Notes under the pieces: generated by a model
Databases searched by the model: none
What the model saw: only the letters and a program-made list of their open reading frames with translations
What the model was told of the DNA's origin: nothing
Part shown: in pieces, positions 24,679 to 32,756 of the stretch
Position numbering within the stretch: position 1 is the first letter of the stretch
Layout of the letters: every line of letters begins with the position of its first letter
Program-made: the position numbers and the translations under genes
Assembly: GCF_900116645.1 (NCBI RefSeq)
Contig: NZ_FPBO01000006.1
Coordinates: 228,656 to 292,655 of the forward strand
DNA: 64,000 nt
Direction of reading: 5' to 3'
DNA from: Pseudoduganella namucuonensis
Lineage (GTDB): Bacteria; Pseudomonadota; Gammaproteobacteria; Burkholderiales; Burkholderiaceae_D

Positions 24679-25677
24679 ATGACCAAATCCCAATTCAAAA
24701 ATAAGTCGAGCCAGCGCCGCCTGCTGCTGGCCGGCGGCGCCGTGGCCGCCGACACCACCATCCTCAACGTGTCGTACGACGTGATGCGCGAAGTCTTCAA
24801 GGACATCAACCCCGCCTTCATCGCCGACTACAAGAAGAAAACCGGCGAAACCGTCGCCGTCAACCAGTCGCACGGCGGCTCGTCCAAGCAGGCCCGTTCG
24901 GTGGCCGACGGCCTGGAGGCCTCGGTCGTGACGATGAACCAGGCCAACGACGTCGACCTGCTGGCCGACCGCGGCCTGGTGACCGCCGACTGGAAGACCA
25001 AGTTCCCCAACAACGCCGCGCCGTTCTACTCCACCGTGGTGTACCTGGTGCGCAAGGGCAATCCCAAGCAGATCAAGGACTGGGCCGACCTGGCCAAGCC
25101 GGACGTCAAGGTCATCATCCCCAACCCCAAGACCTCGGGCAACGGCCGCTACACCTACCTGGCCGCCTGGGGCTCGGTGCTGAAGAAGGGCGGCGGCGAG
25201 GCGCAGGCGCGCGAGCTGGTCGGCAAGATCTTCAAGAACGTGCCCGTGATGGACACCGGCGGCCGCGCCGCCACCACCACCTTCGCGCAGCGCCAGATCG
25301 GCGACGTGCTGGTGACGTTCGAGAACGAGGTGCACCTGGTGGCCGGCGAGTTCGGCGACGCCTTCGAGATCGTCTACCCGCCGTCGTCCATCCTGGCCGA
25401 GTCGCCGGTGGCGGTGGTGGACAAGGTGGTCGACAAGCGCAACCTGCGCAAGCCGGCCACCGCCTACCTGAACTTCCTGTACTCGGACGCCGGCCAGGAG
25501 ATCCTGGCCAAGCACAACCTGCGTCCCCGCTCGGAGGCCATCGCCAAGAAATACGCGGCCAACTTCAAGCCCATCAACCTGATCAGCGTGGACGAGGTGT
25601 TCGGCGGCTGGCGCGCGGCGCAGAAGAAGCACTTCGACGACGGCGGCGAATTCGACAAGATCTACTCGACAAAATAA
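24679..25677 (+). CDS. Sulfate ABC transporter substrate-binding protein
   Basis: This 332-aa protein of the Sbp/CysP family has TILNVSYDVMREVFKDINPAF near the N terminus, then VNQSHGGSSKQARSVADGLEASVVTMN and DVKVIIPNPKTSGNGRYTYLAAWG, VTFENEVHL and LNFLYSDAGQEILAKHNLRPR. These are the sulfate-coordinating and hinge regions of the family. The signal peptide is unusually short: after SQRR there is only LLLAGGAVAAD before the mature fold begins. No cysT, cysW or cysA permease/ATPase genes are adjacent. A strong terminator follows 14 nt after the stop. Confidence 0.9.
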   Translation: MTKSQFKNKSSQRRLLLAGGAVAADTTILNVSYDVMREVFKDINPAFIADYKKKTGETVAVNQSHGGSSKQARSVADGLEASVVTMNQANDVDLLADRGLVTADWKTKFPNNAAPFYSTVVYLVRKGNPKQIKDWADLAKPDVKVIIPNPKTSGNGRYTYLAAWGSVLKKGGGEAQARELVGKIFKNVPVMDTGGRAATTTFAQRQIGDVLVTFENEVHLVAGEFGDAFEIVYPPSSILAESPVAVVDKVVDKRNLRKPATAYLNFLYSDAGQEILAKHNLRPRSEAIAKKYAANFKPINLISVDEVFGGWRAAQKKHFDDGGEFDKIYSTK

Positions 25678-25691
25678 GTCCCATCCCCCGG

Positions 25692-25726
25692 AAAAGCCCC
25701 GCGGTTCGCGCCGCGGGGCTTTTTTT
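25692..25726 (+). terminator. Rho-independent terminator after the sulfate-binding protein gene
   Basis: A 13-bp GC-rich stem (AAAAGCCCCGCGG with CCGCGGGGCTTTT) and a 6-nt loop are followed by a run of seven T residues, 14 nt after the stop codon. This is the clearest intrinsic terminator in the window. Confidence 0.92.
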
Positions 25727-25876
25727 CGTCCACGGCGTGGCGCGGGTGACGCGCGCGCCAGACTATCCATGGACGAGCTCAGCAATTTACTGTATCGTCC
25801 TCTATGGGACTATTGCCGTACAGCTAGAAACATTTTGTATGCCGCCGCTCCCCTCAACCCCGAACACGAACCTATC

Positions 25877-26749
25877 ATGATCAAGAAAACAGTAGCCGCG
25901 TTGCTGATGTCCTTGAGCGCCGCCGCCATGGCGCTGCCGCTCGGCTCGCAATCCGTGCTGGTGGTCGAAGACGACACCGGCAAGATCCTCGTTGAAAAGA
26001 ACGCCAACACCGTGGTGCCGATCGCCTCGCTGACCAAGCTGATGACGGCGATGGTGGTGCTGGACGCCAAGCAGGACATGAACGAGGCCATCAACATCGA
26101 CCGGGTGGACGTCGACATGCTCAAGCACAGCACCTCGCGGGTGCCGGTGGGCGCGTCGATCTCGCGCGCCGACGTGCTGCAGCTGGCGCTGATGTCGTCC
26201 GACAATCGCGCCGCCGCCGCGCTGGCGCGCACCTTCCCCGGCGGCGACGCCGGCTTCCGGCGCGCCGTCAACGCCAAGATCCGCGCGCTGGGCCTGACCC
26301 AGACCGTGATCGAGGAGCCGACCGGGCTGTCGCCGAACAACAAGTCCACCGCCGCCGAGCTGGTCAAGATGGCGGCCGCCGCCGCCAAGTACGAGACCAT
26401 CCGCGAGATGACGACCGACAGCAAGGACATGATCAACATCAACGGGCGCCAGGTCGAATACCGCAACACCAACCGGCTGGTGGGGGCCAAGGGCTGGGAC
26501 ATCGGCATGTCCAAGACCGGCTACACCGAGGAGGCGGGGCGCTGCCTGATCATGCGCATCAAATCGGCCGGCCGCAACGCCACGCTGGTGCTGCTGAACG
26601 CCGGCGCCAGTTCTGCGCGGCTGATGGACGCCTTCAAGATCCGGCGCTTCATCGGCGGCGAAGAAGAAAACGAAAAGCCGCGCGCCGCCAAGCGCACGCT
26701 GCGCAAAAAAGCCCCCGCCACCCCGCCCCGCCGCCGCCGCGCCACCTGA
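25877..26749 (+). CDS. pbpG: D-alanyl-D-alanine endopeptidase, PBP7 type
   Basis: This is a 290-aa S11-family peptidase from ATG 25877 (MIKKTVAALL). The upstream 36 codons of open frame are not needed and lack a signal. It has a Sec signal peptide ending near AMALP. Active-site motifs are SLTK (about residue 51), SDN (about 108, MSSDNRAAAA) and KTG (about 213, MSKTGYTEEAG). The C terminus is extended and very basic (KRTLRKKAPATPPRRRR). It would cleave D-Ala to diaminopimelate cross-links in the periplasm. It is convergent with recD, with a long palindrome between them. Confidence 0.88.
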   Translation: MIKKTVAALLMSLSAAAMALPLGSQSVLVVEDDTGKILVEKNANTVVPIASLTKLMTAMVVLDAKQDMNEAINIDRVDVDMLKHSTSRVPVGASISRADVLQLALMSSDNRAAAALARTFPGGDAGFRRAVNAKIRALGLTQTVIEEPTGLSPNNKSTAAELVKMAAAAAKYETIREMTTDSKDMININGRQVEYRNTNRLVGAKGWDIGMSKTGYTEEAGRCLIMRIKSAGRNATLVLLNAGASSARLMDAFKIRRFIGGEEENEKPRAAKRTLRKKAPATPPRRRRAT

Positions 26750-26761
26750 CTTGACAGAATA

Positions 26762-26833
26762 ACATCGGTGTCAGGCGCGACATTCGGACATTTTCCTGCG
26801 GAAATGTCCGAATGTCGCGCCTGACACCGATGT
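26762..26833. repeat. Long perfect inverted repeat (32-bp arms, 8-nt loop)
   Basis: The left arm 26762-26793 is the exact reverse complement of the right arm 26802-26833. The intervening eight bases are TCCTGCGG, and inner CC/GG can extend the stem around a bulged T. Each arm contains GGTGTCAGGCGCGACATTC. It lies between the convergent pbpG and recD genes and would form a very stable hairpin in transcripts from either side. It could be a bidirectional terminator, a REP/MITE-like mobile palindrome, or both. It lacks T-tracts, which favours a repeat element over a simple terminator. Confidence 0.85.
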
Positions 26834-26844
26834 ATCGGCGGTAA

Positions 26845-28875
26845 CTAGTTGCCGGCGATGAGGGTGCGCAGGCCGCTGGCGCGCTGGGTGCGCTCGGCGA
26901 TGGCGTCGTCCAGCACGTCGGCCACCGGCGTCAGCAGGGTGAAGTGGTGCTTCGCGCGCGTGATGCCGGTGTAGACCAGCTCGCGCGCCAGCACGGCGCT
27001 GCTTTCCTTGGGCAGCGCCATCACCGTGTGGCTGAATTCCGATCCCTGCGATTTGTGCACCGTCATCGCGAACGCCGTTTCCACTTGCCGCAGCCGCGTC
27101 GCCAGCACGCTGCGCACGGCCTGGCCTTCGCTGAAGTAGACCCGCAGCGATCCCGGCCGCGCCGGATCGGGCAAGGTCAGGCCGATGTCGCCGTTGAACA
27201 CGCCGGTGCCGTAGTCGTTGCGCGTCACCATCACGGGACGGCCCTCGTACCATTCGCCGCGCCGGCGCAGCAGCCCGGCCGCCTCCAGCCGCTGTTCGAT
27301 GGCCTCGTTCAGCCCCGCCACGCCCCACTCGCCCACCCGCACCGCGCACAGGATGCGGAACGATTCGAACGCGGCCAGCACCCGCATCACCCATTGCTCG
27401 TGCCCGCCTTCGTGCCCCCCTTCATGCGTCCCGGCGTCGTGGCCGGCGCGTATCAGCCGCAGGTAGCGCTCGTATCCGCCGCCGGCGCCTTCGCGCCCGG
27501 CGAGCGCCAGTTGCAGCGCGTCAGACGGTTGCGCGGGGGAGATCCACGCCAGCTGGCCGCCGCTGTCGCCGCCCAGCGCGGCGCGCGCGGCGGCGGCGTC
27601 GCCGGCGTTGACGGCCAGCGCCAGCTGCCCGATGGGGCCGCCGAAGCGGCGGCTCTGGCGCAGCATCACCGTCTGCTGCGCCAGCGGGCCGGCGTCGCGC
27701 AGGAAGCCTTCCGGGATCGCCTGCCCGCTCGCGGCGAGGATGTAGGCGGCGGTCGAGGCGCTGTAGCCGCCGGACTGCGCGTCCTGGCACAGGTCCCCCA
27801 GCACGGCGCCCGCCTCCACCGACGCCAGCTGGTCCTTGTCGCCCAGCAGGATCAGCCGCGCGTGGTCCGGCAGCGCGTCCAGCAGCGACGCCATCATCTC
27901 CAGGTGCACCATGGACGCCTCGTCGACGATCAGCACGTCCACGTCCAGGGGATTGCCCTTGTTGTGCACGAACTGGCGCGTGTCCGGCCGCGCGCCCAAC
28001 AGGCTGTGCAGGGTGCGCGCCGCGCCCATGCGGGCGGCCAGTCCGGGCAGGTCCAGCTCCGGCACCTTTTCCGCCAGTTCCTCCAGCGCGTGGTCGATCG
28101 ATTGCTTGAGCCGCGCGGCGGCCTTGCCGGTGGGCGCGGCGAGCGCGATGCGCAGGCCGCCCGCCGCGCCGGCCTCGAACTCCGCGCCGGGCGCCAGCTC
28201 CCGCTTGCCGCCGGCGGTGGCGAACAGCAGCGCCAGCAGGCGCGCCACGGTGTAGGTCTTGCCCGTGCCGGGTCCGCCGGTGATGATGCCCAGGTTGGCC
28301 CGCAGCGCCACCGCGCAGGCGATCTTTTGCCAGTCCGGCCCGCCCTCGCGCGGCGCGTGCGGGAACAGGATGTCCAGCCAGTGCCGCACGCGGCCCACGT
28401 CCACCGGGCGCGCCTCGCCGGCCCGCGCGCGCACCGCCCGGGCCACCGTGCTCTCGTCGCGCCAGTAGCGACGCAGGTACAGCCGGTCCTGGTCCAGCAC
28501 CAGCGGCTGGCCGAAGTCCAGGTCGGCCACCGGCCACACCTGTTCGCTGGTGTAGAGCAGCGCGCGCCAGGCGCTGGCGTTCTTGGGCAGCGGCCCGGCC
28601 GACGCCTTCAGCGCCCTCCATTCCTCCTCGGTCCAGCCCAGCATGCCGCGCGGGTCGGACGCGAGCTCGGACAGCAGCAGGCAGCTGTGGCCCCGCCCCT
28701 CCAGTTCGGACAGCAGCACGCAGGCCAGCATCAGCGGCGGCGAGCTGTTGCCCAGGGTGGCAATGAAGCGGGCGAAGGCGCCGCTCAGGCGGCGCAGCTG
28801 GCCGGCCTCGGTCAGCGCGTCGATCTGGGCCAATAGCGCGGCGTGGTTGGCCGCTTGCGCGGGATGGATGCTCAT
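26845..28875 (-). CDS. recD: Exodeoxyribonuclease V subunit RecD
   Basis: This 676-aa subunit starts at ATG 28875, overlapping the recB stop as ATGA. Upstream open frame to 29538 runs through recB and is spurious. It has a superfamily 1 helicase with Walker A GIITGGPGTGKTYTVARLL near residue 205, the Q/PTGKAAARL motif, DVLIVDEASMVHLEMM (Walker B), LLGDKDQLASVEAGAVLGDL, and the C-terminal AFAMTVHKSQGSEF and YTGITRAKHH motifs. RecD is the fast 5'-3' helicase of RecBCD and regulates nuclease and Chi recognition. A His/Gly-rich insertion (THEGGHEGGHEQ) sits before motif V. Confidence 0.95.
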   Translation of the reverse strand: MSIHPAQAANHAALLAQIDALTEAGQLRRLSGAFARFIATLGNSSPPLMLACVLLSELEGRGHSCLLLSELASDPRGMLGWTEEEWRALKASAGPLPKNASAWRALLYTSEQVWPVADLDFGQPLVLDQDRLYLRRYWRDESTVARAVRARAGEARPVDVGRVRHWLDILFPHAPREGGPDWQKIACAVALRANLGIITGGPGTGKTYTVARLLALLFATAGGKRELAPGAEFEAGAAGGLRIALAAPTGKAAARLKQSIDHALEELAEKVPELDLPGLAARMGAARTLHSLLGARPDTRQFVHNKGNPLDVDVLIVDEASMVHLEMMASLLDALPDHARLILLGDKDQLASVEAGAVLGDLCQDAQSGGYSASTAAYILAASGQAIPEGFLRDAGPLAQQTVMLRQSRRFGGPIGQLALAVNAGDAAAARAALGGDSGGQLAWISPAQPSDALQLALAGREGAGGGYERYLRLIRAGHDAGTHEGGHEGGHEQWVMRVLAAFESFRILCAVRVGEWGVAGLNEAIEQRLEAAGLLRRRGEWYEGRPVMVTRNDYGTGVFNGDIGLTLPDPARPGSLRVYFSEGQAVRSVLATRLRQVETAFAMTVHKSQGSEFSHTVMALPKESSAVLARELVYTGITRAKHHFTLLTPVADVLDDAIAERTQRASGLRTLIAGN

Positions 28876-31800
28876 GTTCGCTCGCCTTTGGTGGTGCGCA
28901 ACAAGGCGTCCAGGCCGTCCAGCAGGGCCGCCTCGGGCTCCAGCAGGTAGCAGCCGCGCGTCTGCGCGTTGCCTATGCCGCGCAGGAAGAAGAAGATGGC
29001 ACCGCCCAGGTGCAGCGCGGGGTCGTAGTCGTCCATGCGGGTTTGCAGCAGCCGGTGCAGGGCCAGCATGTAGATCGCGCCCTGGATGTCGTAGCGGTGC
29101 TCGGCCATGCCGTGCGCCAGCGCCTGCGTGTGGTAGGCCGCGTCGTTGGCGCCCAGCGCGTTCGATTTGTAGTCCAGCACCCAGTAGCGCCCCTCGTGCT
29201 CGAACACCAGGTCGGTGAAGCCTTTCAGCATGCCGTGCAGGCGCCGCTCCGGCAGGGCGGGACGGGCCACGCCCTGCAGCAGGTGGCGCCGGCACAGCCG
29301 GTCCAGCGCGCCGCTGCTCAGGTTCTCGCTGGGGAACCAGAATTCCATCTCGGGCAGCACGGCCTCCAGGCTGGCCAGCGGCGCGTCCAGATGGGGCAGC
29401 GGCTCGGTGGCGATGGCGCGCAGCCAGGCGACCGTGTCGTCCTGTCGGTGCGCCCAGCCGGCGCGCTCGATGCGGCGTATCAGGCGGGTGTCGAAGTGCG
29501 GGTCCAGCACCTCGCCGAAGCCCTCCTGGCCCATCCACTCAAGCTGCTCGTGCAGGAAGTTGCCGGGCACCGAGCCGCGCGGGAAGCGGTGCCATGGCGC
29601 GTCCTCCGGCCGAAGCGGCGCGGCGGCCAACGCGCGGGGCGCGGCGGCGTGGGCGTTGCTGGTGTGGGCGGCGGTGGCATGAGCGGCGGCGGACACGCCG
29701 CCGGCCGCCCGCGCCGCGTCCTGCGAGGCGGCGGCCTCCAGCAGCTTCTCCTGCAGCGCGGTGCGCGGCACGTAGGCGCCGTCCATGCCCGCGCCGCCGC
29801 TGGCCGGCGCGATGGCCGCGTCGACGGTCTCGAAGGGATCGTCGGCGGCGGGCGGAACGACGGGGGCGGCCGGCGTGGCGACCGCGTTCACCGTGCGCGG
29901 CGCGCCGGCCTGGTTGCCGCGCCGGGCCAGCGAGGTGAAACTGCCCACCGTCCAGTCGCGCTCGAAGTCGCCCTCGAAGCGCAGCGCGGCGATCAGTTGC
30001 GGGCGCTGTTCGACGCGGTCCAGCATCGTCACCGCCCCCGCCTCCTCCAGCATGCGCACCGAGATGGCGTCGCACCCGCCGCGCACCCGCTCCCAACGCG
30101 ACGCCAGTTCGCCGGCCGGTAGCGGCTCGCCGCCCGTGAGCAGATAGCCCAGCGCCGAGTCGTGCAGCGTGTTCTCGCCCGCCTTGCGCGCGGCCAGCGC
30201 GGCCACGCCCAGCCACAGGAAGTGGCGCGGCCGCGTCAGCGCCACGTACAGCAGCCGCAGGTCCTCGGCGATGCGCGCGGCCTCCACCGCCTCCAGCGCC
30301 TCGTCGCTCAGCGCCATGTCGATATGCCGCGCGCCGCGCGCGTCGGTGTACTCGAGGAAGCTGCGGTTGCGCCGCTCCGCCTTGCGCGCGGTGACGGCGA
30401 ACGGCAGGTACACCAGCGGATACTCCAGCCCCTTGGACTTGTGCACCGTCACCACCTTCACCAGTTCGGCGTCGCTCTCCAGCCGCAGCACCCGTTCGTC
30501 CCCGCCCTCGCCGCCGCCCTCGATCTGCTCGGCCAGCCAGCGTATCAGCGCCTGTTCGCCGTCCAGCTGGCGGCTGGCCGATTGCAGCAGCTCCGCCAGG
30601 TGCAGCAGGTTGGTGAGGCGGCGTTCGCCGCCGGCCTGCCGCAGCAGCGCGGCCGGCAGTTTCAATTCGTGGATGAAGCGCCGCAGCATGGCCAGCACGC
30701 CCTGCCGCTGCCACACGATGTGCAGCGTCTTCAGTTGCTCGACGCGCTCTTCCCACGCCAGTTCGTCGGACGACAGCCGCGCCAGTTCGGCCATGCCCAG
30801 GCCCGCCGTGCGGGTGGCGAAGGCGGCGCGCGCCAGGCCGCCGTCCAGCGGGCTGGCCAGCGCGGACAGCCAGCGCAGCACGTCCGCCGCCTCCTCGCTT
30901 TCCAGCACCGAATCCTTGTCCGACAGGTAGACGCTGGCCACCTTGCGCCGCTGCAGCGCGCGCCGTATCGCGGACGCCTCCCTGCGGTCGCGCACCAGCA
31001 CGGCGATGTCGGCCGGCTGCAGGCGCTTGAAGCCCTGCGGCCCGTCGAAGCCCGCGTGCGGATCGTTCAGCAGGCAGACGATATGCTCGGCGCAGTGGTG
31101 GGCGAAGAAGTCTCGGTAGGCCTCGGCCTTCATGTCCTCGGACGGGGTGCAGGACACCAGCAGCGCCTCGACCTGTCCTTGCGCGCCCACCAGGAGCTCC
31201 TTGCGCCCGCTGGCGTCCACCGCGTCGAAGGGCAGCGGATTGCCGTCCGGCGTGCGGAAACGGAAGGCGCCGCGCTCGAAGCCACCCGACTGGCCCGCGC
31301 CCTCGGCGTGCAGGAACACCTGGTTGACGGCGGCCACCAGCGGCGCCGTGGAGCGGTAGTTGGTGCCCAGCTGATAATGCCGCCCTTCCGTCGCGCGCCG
31401 CGCGGACAGGTAGCTGTGGATGTCCGCGCCGCGGAAGCCGTAGATCGACTGCTTGGGATCGCCGATCAGGAACAGGCCGAGCGCCGGATCGTTGTCGGCC
31501 ACGCGGTACAGCAGGTCGAAGATCTGGTACTGGCTGGGCGCGGTGTCCTGGAATTCATCGACCATGGCCACCGGATACTGCTCGGTGATGCGCTTGCGCA
31601 GCGCGGCGCCGTTCGCGCCCAGCAGCGCCAGGCGCAGGCGCTCCAGCATGTCGGCGAAGCCGAACTGGCGCGCGCGCTTCTTCAGCTCCGCCATGCGCCG
31701 CGCGATGGCCGCCGCCGCGTGCCGGTACAGCGGGTGCCGCAGCGGCTCCAGCCTGGCCAGCCCCTCGGCCAGCGCGGCGGTGTGCTCGAAGTCGTCCGGG

Positions 31801-32756
31801 ATGGCGGGCGAGTAGCCCTTGGCGCAGGCGTCCTCGATGCCCGCCGTGGTCAGGCGGCGCCAGGCCGTGTCGCTGATGTCCGGCTGCACCATGGCGTCGT
31901 CCTGGGCCCAGGCGCGCAGGCCGTCGAACCATTTGACCAGCGTCTCCGGCTTCATCTTCACGCCGTTGAAGCACTTGGGCGCGGCTTCCCGTTCGCGCGC
32001 GATCCACTGCTCCATGCGGTTGGCGCGCTCGCACCAGCCCTCCTTCAGTTCCAGCAGCTGCGAGCGCTGGAAGCGCTGCACGCGCGTGATCAGCGCCGAC
32101 AGCGATTCGTCCGGCGCGCCGGCCTGCTCGGCGAGCAGCTCGGCGCGGCGGGCCAGTTCGCCCACGCTGCGCTTGAGCACCTCCACGTCCGGCCAGCAGG
32201 CCAGCAACGCGTCCAGCGCCTGCGCGTTCAGCGGGTAGACCTGCTGGCGCCAGTAGTCGTGCGCCGCGTCCTCGAACAGCGCCGCCTCGTCGCTGACCAG
32301 TTCCTCGTCGAACAGGCTGCCGCTGTCGAAGGCGTGCTCGCGCAGCATGCGCTGGCACCAGGCGTCGATGGTGAAGATGGCCGCCTCGTCCATCGTCTCC
32401 GCCGCCAGCATCAGCCGGTGCGCGGCCCGTTGCCGCTCCTCGTGCGAGGGATAGCTGCCGAGCAGCGCGTCCAGGTAGGGGTCGGCGGCGGCGGCCTGGC
32501 CGCGGAAGTGGGCCGCCGCCTCGATCAGCCTTTCGCGCACGCGGTTGGACAGCTCGCGCGTGGCGGCGCGGGTGAAGGTCATCACCAGGATGTCGGCCGG
32601 CATCAGGGGTCGGCGGTGGCCGTCCTCCCCGCCGTGGCCCAGCACCAGGCGCACGTAAAGGGCGGCGATGGTCCAGGTCTTGCCGGTGCCGGCGCTGGCC
32701 TCGATCAGGCGCGAGCCGTGCAGCGGGAACGTGAGGGAATGGAGCAACTGGCTCAT
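28872..32756 (-). CDS. recB: Exodeoxyribonuclease V subunit RecB
   Basis: This 1294-aa protein starts at ATG 32756 (MSQLLHSLTFPLHG), overlapping the recC stop as ATGA. The UvrD-like helicase has Walker A EASAGTGKTWTIAALYVRL near the N terminus, ILVMTFTRAATRELSNRVRERL, MVDEFQDTAPSQYQIFD, FLIGDPKQSIYGFRGADIHSY and VVTVHKSKGLEYPLVYLPF. The C-terminal nuclease domain has the metal-binding GFTDLVFEHEGRYWVLDYKSNALG. Both activities look intact. RecB is the 3'-5' helicase and only nuclease of RecBCD. A long Ala-rich linker (around residues 970-1080) separates helicase and nuclease domains. Confidence 0.95.
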   Translation of the reverse strand: MSQLLHSLTFPLHGSRLIEASAGTGKTWTIAALYVRLVLGHGGEDGHRRPLMPADILVMTFTRAATRELSNRVRERLIEAAAHFRGQAAAADPYLDALLGSYPSHEERQRAAHRLMLAAETMDEAAIFTIDAWCQRMLREHAFDSGSLFDEELVSDEAALFEDAAHDYWRQQVYPLNAQALDALLACWPDVEVLKRSVGELARRAELLAEQAGAPDESLSALITRVQRFQRSQLLELKEGWCERANRMEQWIAREREAAPKCFNGVKMKPETLVKWFDGLRAWAQDDAMVQPDISDTAWRRLTTAGIEDACAKGYSPAIPDDFEHTAALAEGLARLEPLRHPLYRHAAAAIARRMAELKKRARQFGFADMLERLRLALLGANGAALRKRITEQYPVAMVDEFQDTAPSQYQIFDLLYRVADNDPALGLFLIGDPKQSIYGFRGADIHSYLSARRATEGRHYQLGTNYRSTAPLVAAVNQVFLHAEGAGQSGGFERGAFRFRTPDGNPLPFDAVDASGRKELLVGAQGQVEALLVSCTPSEDMKAEAYRDFFAHHCAEHIVCLLNDPHAGFDGPQGFKRLQPADIAVLVRDRREASAIRRALQRRKVASVYLSDKDSVLESEEAADVLRWLSALASPLDGGLARAAFATRTAGLGMAELARLSSDELAWEERVEQLKTLHIVWQRQGVLAMLRRFIHELKLPAALLRQAGGERRLTNLLHLAELLQSASRQLDGEQALIRWLAEQIEGGGEGGDERVLRLESDAELVKVVTVHKSKGLEYPLVYLPFAVTARKAERRNRSFLEYTDARGARHIDMALSDEALEAVEAARIAEDLRLLYVALTRPRHFLWLGVAALAARKAGENTLHDSALGYLLTGGEPLPAGELASRWERVRGGCDAISVRMLEEAGAVTMLDRVEQRPQLIAALRFEGDFERDWTVGSFTSLARRGNQAGAPRTVNAVATPAAPVVPPAADDPFETVDAAIAPASGGAGMDGAYVPRTALQEKLLEAAASQDAARAAGGVSAAAHATAAHTSNAHAAAPRALAAAPLRPEDAPWHRFPRGSVPGNFLHEQLEWMGQEGFGEVLDPHFDTRLIRRIERAGWAHRQDDTVAWLRAIATEPLPHLDAPLASLEAVLPEMEFWFPSENLSSGALDRLCRRHLLQGVARPALPERRLHGMLKGFTDLVFEHEGRYWVLDYKSNALGANDAAYHTQALAHGMAEHRYDIQGAIYMLALHRLLQTRMDDYDPALHLGGAIFFFLRGIGNAQTRGCYLLEPEAALLDGLDALLRTTKGERT

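Noticed and set aside
28876..29538. N-terminal extension of recD
   Set aside because: It is an alternative reading of recB. RecD begins at the ATG that overlaps the recB stop codon.
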